A stretch of 64,000 bases of DNA from the NCBI GenBank assembly GCA_021229015.1, contig CM037782.1:43367224-43431223 (forward strand), written 5' to 3'. A model generated the notes under the pieces. That model saw only the letters and a program-made list of their open reading frames with translations, was not told where the DNA came from and ran no database searches. The translations under genes and the position numbers were made by a program. This stretch comes from Solen grandis (Eukaryota; Mollusca; Bivalvia; Adapedonta; Solenidae). Shown one piece after another: positions 38,490-51,100 of this stretch (position 1 is its first letter; each line of letters starts with the position of its first letter).

Positions 38490-38935
38490 ACATATGCCTT
38501 TATGTGCAGTGGTTAACACATTATATGCAGTGGTAAAACAGTTATGTTCAGTAGATGTGTAATTATGTGCTGTTCACTTGTCGTTATCTGCGCTACAGCT
38601 GACTTTATATGCAGTACAGATATTGTTATATGCAGTCCTTTTGTTTTTATATCCTGTTGATTTTGCTTTATATTCGGTCCACGTGTCTATATATGCAGTT
38701 GGTTTGTCATTATGTTCACTTCAGTGGTCATCATGTTCGATGGTTTACGAACATATTATATGCAGTTTGTCCTTTAATATATGCAGTTGAAAAGTATTAA
38801 TGTGCAGTGGTTCCAACTTTATACTCAGCGGTAAAGAGCGCTTTATATTCTGTTGATTTTGTATTATTTCCAGTTCACATGACTTTATATGCAGTGGTTA
38901 TTGCATTATGTTCAGTGCTTTCTTCATTATGATGA
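38490..38935. repeat. Degenerate array of TTATATGCAGT words
   Basis: TTATATGCAGT, or forms with GTTCAGT or GTGCAGT, recur every 20-35 bases at least a dozen times. The spacing words (TGTCTTTA, TTTGTCATTA) drift. The frames at 38578-38800 are a by-product. Confidence 0.7.
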
Positions 38936-39289
38936 TGTGGTTAAAATGCTAACGGAATATTCCGAAGTTGTCCGCTGTTAACCGAATGCGGATCAATTAC
39001 TTATAGAAAAATACATGGCTAATCGGGGCATTTGAGTGATAATTGCCCCGGCTATGCGATAATTGCCCGAGGGCAATTATCATTAAGACGGGGCTATTAT
39101 CACTCAAACTTTTCACTGCATAGAGGTAAGTCCTTAAAGAAATAAGACTGACCTGTTATATTGCACATAGATCAGCCTAGATTGCACGACAAGGTATTCC
39201 AGATACCTTAACACACACACACACAATATATATATATATATTGGTTAATGAAAATAAGCACAGATGATCTTTTAACGTTTTTCTTAGCC

Positions 39290-40017
39290 TATGTAAAATC
39301 AAGTGACCCCTGGGGCGGGGGAAACTTTGACCGCAGGGTCATGATGTGAACAAACTTGGACGATGTCCATAAGGCCATTTTGCATACCAAATATCTAAAC
39401 TTAATGCCTTTTAGTTTATGACAAGAATATTTTTCAAGTTTTTCCTACATAAGTCTATGTAAAATCATGTGACCCCTGGGGCGGGGTCAACTTTGACCCA
39501 GGACCATAACTAGAACAAAGTTGGTAGATGTCCATAAGTCCATGTTACTCACCAAATATCTAAACTCCAGGCCTTGTGGTTTCTGATAGGAATATTTTTT
39601 CTAGTTTTTCCCATATAAGTCTATGTAAGTTACCCCTAGGGCGAGGCCAAGTTTGACCCATGGGCCATGACTTGAACAAGCTTGGTAGAGGTCCACTAGA
39701 CAATCCTACACATCAAATATCTAAGCTCCAGGCCCTGCAGTTTTCCAGAAGATTTTCAAAGTTTGGATTTTTTAAACATATTCTTTGCTCCTGTGGCCTA
39801 TTTTTTCAACCAATCAAAATAACTTGGACAATTTTGATAGAGCGCCTGCCTCATGAGGATCAATTCTGTGAAGTTTAGTCAAAATCAATTCCGTGTTTAG
39901 GTGGAGAAATTGTTTAAAGGAAATCGTTTACGAAGGACGCACTTACGGACGACGGACGCCGGACACTGACCCACCCTAATAGCTTAACATGAGCACATTG
40001 TGCTCAGGTGAGCTAAA
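39290..40017 (-). mobile_element. Interspersed repeat (AAGGTGAGC family), reverse copy
   Basis: Ends GCACATTGTGCTCAGGTGAGC, the inverse of the left end at 35191. Internally, GTCTATGTAAAATCA..GTGACCCCTGGGGCG recurs about every 180 bases. Confidence 0.65.
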
Positions 40018-41607
40018 TATATCAAACAAAATGATCATCAAGATGAAAGTGCGTATTTTGCAAGATTACCCTTATTTTGAAGCAGTTACAAAGTAAAAAA
40101 GCGATATAGACTATAACTGATTCTTAAAGCAATAATGGTATGATCTAGAATTACGAGGGATCGATGCCATTATTAGGGTTACCTTTCTTGCAAGTGTAAA
40201 ACTAAGGTTAATGAAATATGATCCATGGATGCGTATGGTATACTCGGTGTGATTTGTTGTTGTTGCATTGTTATTCATTTTTTCTCAAATCGTCAGAAGG
40301 GTCATAATATTATGATCGGTTTCACGTTTCTTTACAAATAATGGCCGGAGATTGCTATTATATTGGGTCAGAAATCTTCGCGAGGGATCATTCTATTATG
40401 CGGGGATTGGGAGTCATGATATTATGAACGGGGTCACTAATATTTAAAAGAATAATAACCGGGATCGTTATCAAAAGAGGTTAACTTTATTTCGTGACAT
40501 CAGAAGCAGTCGCCTGTAACCCACATCTTATTGCACCTTTTACCGTATATATTATAATAAGAAGTGTTATATTAATGTGGTATTGTTATTAATATCGTTA
40601 TAATTATACCGTCCACAATCAATTCATTACCCACTACAACCTAAGTGCAAGGTCGAACTGATCGGGCCGAGATTGGAAAGATATCGAGTAGAATTCGAGC
40701 TGTTCGGGTTAGATCTAGTAGGGATCGTGTAGGGGTCTGAATGGTCGAGTAGTGATCAGAGTGTTTGTCGGGTTGAGGTCGAAGAGGTGTCCTGAATGGT
40801 TGTAAGGGGGTCGTGTTCGATCCGGTCAGAAAAGGTCGAGAACAAGCCATCTCGAAATGATTCGCAATGAGATATATTCCATATCCACTAAAGAAATCCT
40901 CTGTGTACACAAAATAAGCCCCAAAGTTATGAAAGTATGTTCATTTTTCGAAATAATAAAAAACTTAAAGTAGAGATTTCCTCTTTATCTTTCCATATGG
41001 TATCCCCTAATATAGACTTACTGAAAATGTAAAAAATAAAAATGTTCCTCACCATATTCGTTATCTACACTAAAAGTCTGGTTTTTGAAAGCTTCACACA
41101 GTCAATGCATTCTGATTGATAAAAGGCGCATGCGCATCATGGTATTTTACAAAACATGTGTCCGCGTCTTCACGTAACCCACCTTTTAATATTTAGAGTA
41201 GTACATTAAATTATAAATTCATTTATTCTTTTATAATATTAGCATACATATAAAGTATATCTTGGATTTATATGTGAATGTTTTATACTGATATGTAAAT
41301 CTTGTATTCTGCTTAATTATACTTTACAAGAGATAACAAATCCGAGAAGGAATCAAATCTCTATGATCAATTGCCATGTTGTATACGTATATTTAATTTT
41401 TAATGTCAAAATTCTAAAATATTTCTATATAATAAAGTAATGAGAGATAATACAATGAGAGAAACAATCAATTTGATAATGCATTAATGAATTCGAAATC
41501 GAAAGTAAAAAGGTTTGACGAATTACATGAATATCAATTATGGTGGAATATAGACTGACATACTGCCCCAAAAAATAAAACCAAAATGACTTGTCACTTG
41601 TGCATTA

Positions 41608-41641
<34 letters not shown>

Positions 41642-43355
41642 CAGTGATGTATGTTAATATGTTATTTTACCACAACAGTATTTTATACGCAAACATGGCA
41701 TATCTTCTCACATTAAACATAATGAAATGAAGACTTACCTTAAAATTCAGATTCCAGGACATAAAACTGCCACCTCAAGCATTGTGTCGGAGAGGAATGT
41801 CTGTTTCCACGAAATATCGGCACGTTTCCTCAACATTGGTCCAACCCGGAAGGTAAATACCGTGGTCTAGGTGATCTGTGTAAACTGTCAATACTAGCCA
41901 CCGCTCTACGTGAGTGTCTATATTTAGCAACACATAATCTCTCTCCTATGTGTAATGATACGTCTTATAACTGATACACATATTACATTTGATCTTTTTC
42001 GCGAGTGTTTATATTTACATACGTTGACGTTTTCAAAAGAACTGTCGATTTACGCCAATTTGACATTAACTTCCGGTTTTGGAGAATATGTAGGTATTTT
42101 CGTAAAATATACATTCAATTTTATTATAGAGGCACCTCAGCATTTACACTATTTGAAGCCCTCCATCGGAATTTTCATAGTTAAACGTTGTTAAATTGTA
42201 GTAAGAAAAATAGTGGCTTTCATAACAGAATGTTTCGGATATATCATGTATTCAATAGATATGTTTTTTCCTCTAATGCGTGGAATTTTTTGATAATATA
42301 CTCGTGGCGCACTCTTGAATATGAATATTTTTACGCATCAGTTATGTATTTTCTTGTTAAGTACTTAAATATACATATGCCTAAGGAAGATGTTTGCAAA
42401 CGACCTTGAAACCATTTTAAAATTCGATTTATTGCTTACTTGGTATATGATATGTGTTATTATCACTCTTTTGGGGTTTCTGTAATACATAATATTGGCC
42501 GAGAATAAAGGGACTTTTGTTTCTCGCGTGTGACTGTTATTTGTTATTTTCAAGAGGCGGTGTAACGTATCAGTGCTTACTGATAATGGTTTGTTTATAT
42601 AATGTTTAAGTACAATGCTGATCGGTACTACATTTTTTTATTGGGCGTATTCTTGTTTCTCTCTAAAAAGAATGAGACAAGGGGTAATTTAAGTTCAACC
42701 TAAACAATATCACGTTCCAGCATACCGTCAGCTTTAATTAATTGTTGCATTGTAATTCCTTTTCATTTTTGATTAAAAAGAATTAATTCGAATACGTTTT
42801 TCATTAAACATCTAAGACATTAATCGCTGTAGTCATAATATATAAATCAAAAGTGAAAAGAAATCCGTTTTCATTAAAAGAACAAGAAAAAAAAATAATT
42901 CAGTATGTTTCAGTGACAATTTTTTGAGGCAAAAGGAAGCAGAGTATAGATCATTCTACCATTTACACCAAATATATGTTTGTATTATAGATGTATTTTT
43001 TTACGTTATGATAATAATCAAGAATGCTAGGGCCGGTGGGAAAATATATCAGCTACAACCACCCTGGACTTTAGTACGGCCATGTTTTATATACATGCAT
43101 ATATAAACTGGCTATCGGGGTTGTTAATGGGGACTGACAGGTTGTAGTCTGGATGTGTCTCAGTTTCCCGGTTATCGTTAGGCATTCTTTCACCAATTTT
43201 ACGTTCACAAAATGCACGCTGGTCACTATGAGGCCATTATTGTGCGTGTGACAACTTAACCAGACTAATCGAGGGATGACCACGCAACTGTTTTAAGTGA
43301 ATACAGAAACAGAAGGAGATAAAACAGTTTCTGTGTCAACCCTCTAAATGTACAT
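40018..43355. other. Intergenic stretch without a recognisable gene
   Basis: Holds a CGATC-rich segment (40640-40860), a (GT)n microsatellite (41608-41640) and AT-rich DNA. The frames near 41955-42409 have no protein signature. Confidence 0.5.
41608..41640. repeat. (GT)n microsatellite
   Basis: An uninterrupted GT run in intergenic DNA. Confidence 0.95.
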
Positions 43356-43358
43356 TCA

Positions 43359-43603
43359 GACTCCGAGGTCTCCGTGACCGAGTGCTTTCTATCACTTTGC
43401 CCTCACCGCTGTGGGATCGAATCCCGGCAGGGTCATTCTGATTTTCATGTGAGGAAGCCTTCCAACTGGTTTGCGGTAGGTCGGTGGTTCTACCCGGATG
43501 CCTCAGTGCACTCGGGATCTTCCCCCACCTGTAATTAGCTGGACGTCGGTATATGACTGAAATACTGTCGAAGCGACGGTAAACTCTAAGACAACAATAA
43601 CAT
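43359..43603 (+). mobile_element. tRNA-derived SINE (family 1), nearly full
   Basis: Degraded head GGTCTCCGTGACCGAGTGC, B box TGGGATCGAATCCCGG, body GCGGTAGGTCGGTGGTTCTA, tail GAAGCGACGGTAAACTC then an ACAACAATAAC run. Same family as 54600-54852. Confidence 0.85.
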
Positions 43604-44745
43604 TCGGATTCCACTGGCTCCTAACATAGTGAAGAAATGCGATATCCCTTTTAATTGGCAGTCACCTTATTGTATGTGTCAAATAAAACTGCAATTTTCC
43701 GTTCCACGCTATCATAAACTTGTAATACTACTAGTAGTAAATATAATCATATGTTAAGTGTATGAGAGGACATTATCTGAATAAAGTATATTTTAGAGGT
43801 TTAAATCTGAAATCTTTAGATCTACATTGTGCCGTTTAATGAAGCTAATATTTATAAAACTTTATTTCAAATTATACAATTCTAAATTAATATTTTAAAA
43901 CCATTGCGGTATGTATGTATATGTCTTCCGCATATGTTATCATCATTCATTTGATAAAAACTACCTATGCTGTTCATATGTTTACGTCCACAGTGTCTTA
44001 TTAATAGCTTCATGCCTAAGAAATTTGATATGGCTTATAAGTAGTTTTACGAAAACATTGTTACCATCATTCATTTAATGACGAATAGTACATAAATGTA
44101 AGGGTATAATCGTACAGAAAGATATAGGTTGAATATGGCTTTAAAATGGTGCTTACACAGCTGTGAACATTAACACGTTACATGAATAATATATCACTTG
44201 ATGAGTATTGATTTATTGAATTTTAAACGGTATATGATATATAGGGGTTTATTTTGCCGTGAAGACTGTGTAGAAGATAATCTGGGTTTGCCCGTCTATA
44301 TGAGGTAAAGGGTTAAGTCTAGATAGATATAATTTGAGTGTGTTACACACTTCAAACACTTTAAACGAGACAGCATATGACTATGGAACCATGTTTACAA
44401 TAACTATAAATCTTTAAATATCACTAGAGGAGATGAATATTCTAGCTAAACCGGCACTGGCTAAACGAAGATTCTTTTTTTTTGGAAAGTTGGAAAGAGG
44501 ACAGTAAGAGGAAGGTACGCGACATGGACAAAATGAGGCATGACAACACGCGTAATTCCTGTATAACTCACTTTACTTTGTATTCAAACATTATTGTTAT
44601 TAAATCACATTCTAAGAATTTATTTCATCTCTTTTATGAAGAAAAACAAAACAACAAAAAAGACTGAATAATAATGTCACTATGTATTCGATTGTATCTT
44701 TTTAACTTAAGTATACCTTGTATTATTTGAATACTGTTCACAATG

Positions 44746-44751
44746 TTTATT
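44746..44751 (-). terminator. Poly(A) signal of MIEAP-like gene A
   Basis: AATAAA on the minus strand, about 65 bases beyond the stop at 44816. Confidence 0.6.
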
Positions 44752-44815
44752 ATAAGCGTTGAAAGACGTGTTCATGTTTGTAAAATATGTGAGGCGGTCT
44801 AATTTCCCTGACATG

Positions 44816-45157
44816 TCACATATTTCTCAATGTTTGTGAGGATGCTATCCTCAAAGCCACACCCTCTGCTTTTGCTTGAGCCACGCCTTTCTGTAGCACA
44901 ATCCCTTTTCTTGACAAATAGACAGCGGGCCATACAATATAGTCCACCTTAGACCCCGATATCGTGTAGAACCTGTACGCATCCCGGTCCAAATCATCAC
45001 CTGACTTGTGTACTACCGTGTCCATGTGCATGGGTGGGGATTGTACAACCATGTGCCAACACAGCTCTGTACATCTGTCCATATATTTTTTCAACCGCTG
45101 GAACAACCTGTCGTCTTGTACATGTTTCCGACTTTGTCTGACACTCTCTCGGAATTG
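44816..45157 (-). CDS. MIEAP: MIEAP A exon 10: conserved C terminus
   Basis: Starts QFRESVRQSRKHV, then MDRCTELCWHMVVQSPPMHM and VDYIVWPAVYLSRKGIVLQK and GVAQA, the hallmark W-P-A-L/V-Y block of MIEAP C-terminal domains. It ends TLRNM and a TGA at 44816-44818. Confidence 0.93.
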   Translation of the reverse strand, partial: QFRESVRQSRKHVQDDRLFQRLKKYMDRCTELCWHMVVQSPPMHMDTVVHKSGDDLDRDAYRFYTISGSKVDYIVWPAVYLSRKGIVLQKGVAQAKAEGVALRIASSQTLRNM

Positions 45158-48100
45158 CTAGCGTAAAGGCAGGTATATACTTTATTACATCTAATAAGAC
45201 CAAACAAATTCTATTGTTTAGAAAACCATGTACCTTCCAACACAGCGTAAAGAAACCAATTTAATCATTTTGGTATTCATATTGCGTATTTTATCGAATA
45301 TATGTTATTTTTTCTCTTGAACAGAAAATGTGCCAAAGTGATTTGATAAGTTTTGTGTATGCAAAAAGTTAAGCTCACTCGTGAAATATTCCTCGCAAAT
45401 AGCTCTTTCTATCAATAACTCGATCTTAACCGTAAATTAATTTTAGACTTTAATTACATCATACGTTTAATAAAGAACGAAGCTTACCTGCGATAGGTCA
45501 CTTGAAAGTGTGTGAATAGGAATTTAATATTTTGATGTATACCATATAATTACGAGTAATATGTCAATGTATGTCTTACCGCTTGTACCTGGGCCACAGA
45601 GCCCGGGGCCACAGCCCGCTGCAGGTCCGTCAACAACTTCTTGGGAATCATGTTGAACTTGGATGACTCTACAGCCTAGGAATATTTCGTATCATAACTT
45701 TTTAATAAATACACCTCTTATCTGGGATTGTTTTCTATGCAATAGGAGGGCATAAACAGAGAGAGAAAGAGAGAGAGAGAGAGAGTGAGAGTGGGGAGAA
45801 TGAGGGGAGACAGGTTAAGAATGTGTGTGTTTATTATGCTGTGCTGTGCTATGGTAAGCAATGCAATATATTAGTGAAAGTTTTGATTTCAAAAACAATA
45901 AATAAATAAATAAACATTATCTTTGATACTCATTTTTCTATAACTCATTTATAAATTGAAATAAAAAAAGACTCATCATATTGTTGTTTAAGCACAGCTA
46001 CATGTATTTAATCAAGTACAATCAGATATAATCAATTACCCGCATTTCGCCACCTCCTTTACAAGGATAGAGCAAGTCTTCGATCAGAAGTTGGATGTGT
46101 CTTTCGCTTGTACGCTCACAAAAGGAATAACTATCCTGGAATTATAAAGGTATAAGGACTCAGATGCCAATTCTAGATGACCTATGCATAGTGTCTGATC
46201 GTCTGCTTGGAATAAACGTAGACTATACTTCTGTAATATCACGACATATACAAATGGTATCGTACCACACAGTTATATTATCTTGGGACAACCAGTTAGT
46301 CCTTGAACTACCCATATACATTATGTTGATAGTGGGTCAGCCAGTTCTTGAACAACCCATATACATTATCTTGATATTGGGTCAGCCAGTCCTTGAACTA
46401 CCCATATACATTAAGTTAATAGTGGGTCAGCCAGTTCTTGACTTACCTATATACATTATGTTGATATTGGGTCAGCCAGTCCTTGAAATACCCATATACA
46501 TTAAGTTAATAGTGGGTCAGCCAGTTCTTGACTTACCTATATACATTATGTTGATATTGGGTCAGCCAGTTCTTGAACAACCCATATACATTATGTTGAT
46601 TGTGGGTCAACTAGTCCTTAAAACAACCCATTTTCAATATCTTCATAGTGGGTCAGCCAGTCCTTGAACAACCCATATACATTATCTTGATATTGGTTCA
46701 ATCAGTCTTTGAACAACCTGTATACATTATCTTGGTAGTGAGTCAACCATTCCTTGAACAGCTCATATGCATTATCTTGATAGTGGGTCAACCAGTCCTT
46801 TCACATTGTCTTGATAGTTTCTCAATCAGTCCTCGAACAGCTCATATACATTATCTTGATAGTGGGTCAACCAGTCCTTTCACATTGTCTTGATAGTTTC
46901 TCAACCAGTCATTGAACAACCCATGTATGATATCTTGATAGTGGGTCAAGCAGTCCTTGAACTACCCTTACACATTGTCTTGATAGTGTCAACATCCTGG
47001 GAACCCCAAAGTATTATCCAACTACAGCCTTAAGTTTCCGCGGTCGTTAACCGAACTCACGATATCACAGGTATGGGGCTGACACTCTAACAACATGACC
47101 CTTCATTCGAATTTAGAATGAAATACACCAAAGACATTCAAACTTCATTCGACCGGATCGTTTCCGTTTACGGAGTGGCAGCATATTTGACTGAAAAATA
47201 GACCAATCCCGAAAAAGGCCTATTTGCACATTTAAAACTGTCAAGTGTATCAGACTACACTACATCCTTATTACAACATCTTATTTCTATGTCTACCTAT
47301 TCTTCTCTTTTTCAGTATGAGTCTTAAAAATGTTTCTTAAGTCAATACTATTCTATGACTAGAAACAGGTCCCGCTTGCTTACCCATATTTTGTCGATTA
47401 ATATCAATTTGCATAATTTGCAAATTAATTACATATTGTTTGTTTTTCCCAACGACAAACTGTAGAACAAAAAATATTTAAATTAAATGTACTAAAATCA
47501 TTGCTCGGTTATGTCATGTATTCAGTTATTACCAGTAAAATCTCTAACAGCAATCGTATTGCTGATCTCTCGTCAAATCTCGATTCCAACGTGAGTATAT
47601 GAAGAGAGTCTGTCCATTCGCTGTCGTAGAGATCCGAATACTTCTCGGCAATTCTCGTGGGTCGATCGAAATCGTTTATATCTGTGTTATTTGGATTGTT
47701 GATTTTCATCTTTGATGATGTAACTTCACTTAATCTGTTAAATATATCAATAAAATCTGACTGTTTATGATATATATTTCTTTCCTTTAAGCTATTTTTT
47801 TAATAGGCTATTTATTACATTTTCGTAAAATTATGTTATAAAGTAATGGAATAACGTTCTATATTCAATCATTAGATTATATATTTCGTGCCTCAGTCTC
47901 AAGTATCATCTGAATAACTATAACATTTCCCCGAAAAAATTGTACTATACTGTAGCAAGTAAACTCATTTTTAATCCAAAATATTTGGTTGAAATAAGTA
48001 AAAGAAGTTCACCTGTTTAACAGCTGGTCTCTTTCTACCATACTTATCTCTAAAGCTTGTTCTTTTATTCTAAGTTCTTTCCGGAGGAACTTTATTTCTC

Positions 48101-51100
48101 TTTCCGCTTTCGCACAAACATCCTCTCGTGCGTCGTCGTCTTTATCCCCAGCTATTGATAAAATGTCGTCTTTCAGAGCAAGGTTCCACTTCTCCAAAGA
48201 CTTGACAGTCCCTTCTAGACTGAAAACAGGGAAAAATCACCGGTGCGCGAAGTTGAATGGGGCGAATCCTTTTCATATCAGGGTAACACTGTTTTGAAAC
48301 GGATTTTCTATTGTAATAATATTGTGGTTTTCATATTTCAATCGAGTTTGACAACTGCCGGGACTGGCTATATCCGGTTTCATTCAAAGGAATTAATTGG
48401 TCAATCAGAATATAAACAAAGCTCATTTTTTTCTCGGGTACAACTATTTAAAATGAAAATTTACCATTACACTGGATATCAATCATAATAATTTATCTGT
48501 AATTTTTATCCAGGTTTTGAAATTTTCGCTGCAATTACAAAATTCAACCATTGAAAACTGAACCTTTTATTCACTGCAAATGAAACCGGATGCAGCCAGT
48601 CCCGACAGTTCTCAAGCCCCATTGAAGTATCAAAACATATCTTTATATTTTATAAAAGAGAACAAACTCATGAACAACACTGAGGCTTTATTTTAATTCA
48701 TTTCAAACGTAATTAAACCACATTACATGGCGAAGGTACACGAGAAATTAAACGAAAACAGTGTCTCACCTATACCATCTGATTCGATCCACTTCGAACC
48801 TCGGTAGTTAAAATTATGCTGTGTTTTGTGACTGTGTTTGTTTGCTGTTGTTTGTTTGCTTTTTTTTGTTTGTTTTGTGTGTGTGTTTCTTTCTCTTTTT
48901 TCAATATTTAAAATGAACTTGCCATATTGTAGATAAAACATATACATTTTAAGCCAATATAGCCTTTATCAGAATTGCAGATAAACACGTATGCATTTGT
49001 CGATGTGTGTGCGTGTGCATTTGTCGATGTGTGTGCGTATGCATTTGTCGATGTGTGTGCGCATTTGTCGATGTGTGTGCGTATGCATTTGTCGATGTGT
49101 GTGCGTGTGCATTTGTCGATGTGTGTGCGCATTTGTCGATGTGTGTGCGTGTGCATTTGTCGATGTGTGTGCGTGTGCATTTGTCGATGTGTGTGCGTGT
49201 GCATTTGTCGATGTGTGTGCGTATGCGTGTGGTATATTGTTCTATATGATCCATGTTAAATCTTTATGCATCTAACTATCTTCCCTTATCAACAAGGACT
49301 TCATACAACTTGTGGAGACGCTTTGACATGTAACTTATAATTCACTTGAAAGTAGGTTTATCCAACTCCAAGTGTAACTGCCACGTGAGATAACATGTGA
49401 TGATAATTTTAAAGGATGTGAAGGAGAGAAACGCCAGGGAAGGGGAGACAATGAAGAGTGTCACTCACTTTTTTATCTTATTTTGTTGGTCCTCAACTGT
49501 TTTCATCAGCACGCTTTCGTTCAATTTCAACAAGTTCAGCTCCCGTTTCATCTCTTCTTCTCTTTTTCTGTCTTCTCTTTTCTTTAGAATGTTTTCCCTG
49601 ATCAAATATAGAAATAAATAAGTATACATTATGAGGATATCATCAACAATAAGCCAATTTAAACTATTGTCTCGTGCGTTGTGCCTGGGAAGATTATAAA
49701 AGTGTCATTAGCGGGTTCGCACCAACAACCGCCTGATCCTAAGTCATGTATGTTACCTATATTTGGGGACCTGTGAACCCGCATATGAAACACCGTTATG
49801 TTCCGCAGTGGACAGACTCTTTCTCATTATCACATACTGGTTAATTAATGTGCATACTTATCTACCTAAATGGCGTTTTAAAAGGATGAAAAATGTGTTT
49901 AATTTTGTTATAAAGGTTTCAATAAAACTATAATTGATCACAGACATTGAATGTTCCATTAGGTGTTATTTTCCAATGCTGCAACTATTACCCCCACCCC
50001 TTGAAATTGAATACGTGACAGCAATGAGTCATTTTTATTTTATCTTTGGTGTGTGTGTGTGTGTGTTCAACTTTTTTTTTTTTGTTATTGCTGTTGTTGT
50101 TGTTTTCAACGTTATTGTATGCCATCAAGAGCTAACAGATGGCCAGTTAGCAACTATCTCCCGGGATTCTGGCAGTATTGAAAGGTTAACCAGTACTTTA
50201 CCACACATCTACACTAAGAACTAATGCACATCAGAAAGAAACTGGATGTCATTCATCTCATGAACCGTATCCGACTTCAGGGAGGATTGAGCCCACAACC
50301 CTAGACTTCACAGACAAACGCCAACAAGACCGATTTTTGTTATTATTTATTTGAAAGCAAGGGTCTTTTTTTTCCATTGGTTGGGCACTAGGGCATGATT
50401 AATTAATATAAAAAAAAACCAGTAAATATCAATCCCGCGATTGGGGGACTTTTTCTCGTATATATAATTTAATATAATATCAATCTGACTAAAAGACACC
50501 GCAGCTTTACGCTATTTTACGTGAAGATCGTGAACTTTAGTCACACTGAATTATGTGTGTATATATTTAGTGTGGGGGGTCTTCTATTCATATTTAAAGA
50601 TATAGAAGATTTTAGAAATAAATTTATTAAATGTTCTTGCAGGTGAAACTTACCTTGGGTCTATCGGAACGTGAATGTCTTCCTCACGCACACTATATTC
50701 TTTTGTGACTTTTTCATCTGATACAAACTCATCAGTAGTTTCTTGTAATCTATCAAAACAGATATACCACAATTAAATGTTTGCAATTTTGCCAAAATAA
50801 TATCTTATGCTAAGTTTATGTAAATTGCAGTTAATCTAACAGTAAAATATCTATTAGAAAAGCATTGCTGCAAAGTGCATTCATCGTCACCGTCGTCGTC
50901 GTCGTCGTCATCATCATCATCATCATCATCATCATAATCAGTCGATTATTTTCTGTTTATTTTATAATTATCGTTATTATGTTTAGATTTAAAATCCCGC
51001 TGTCAATACGTCCGTCACTAAATGATTTATATACTTCAACCACTAATACAATGTCTAATTCCGGTAAAGTACCCTGTAATCACTAGACACACCAAATAGT

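Noticed and set aside
48908..49275. Overlapping frames of about 80-100 codons on both strands (HTHRQM and FVDVCACA repeats)
   Set aside because: They arise from the 20/24-base minisatellite within a MIEAP intron.
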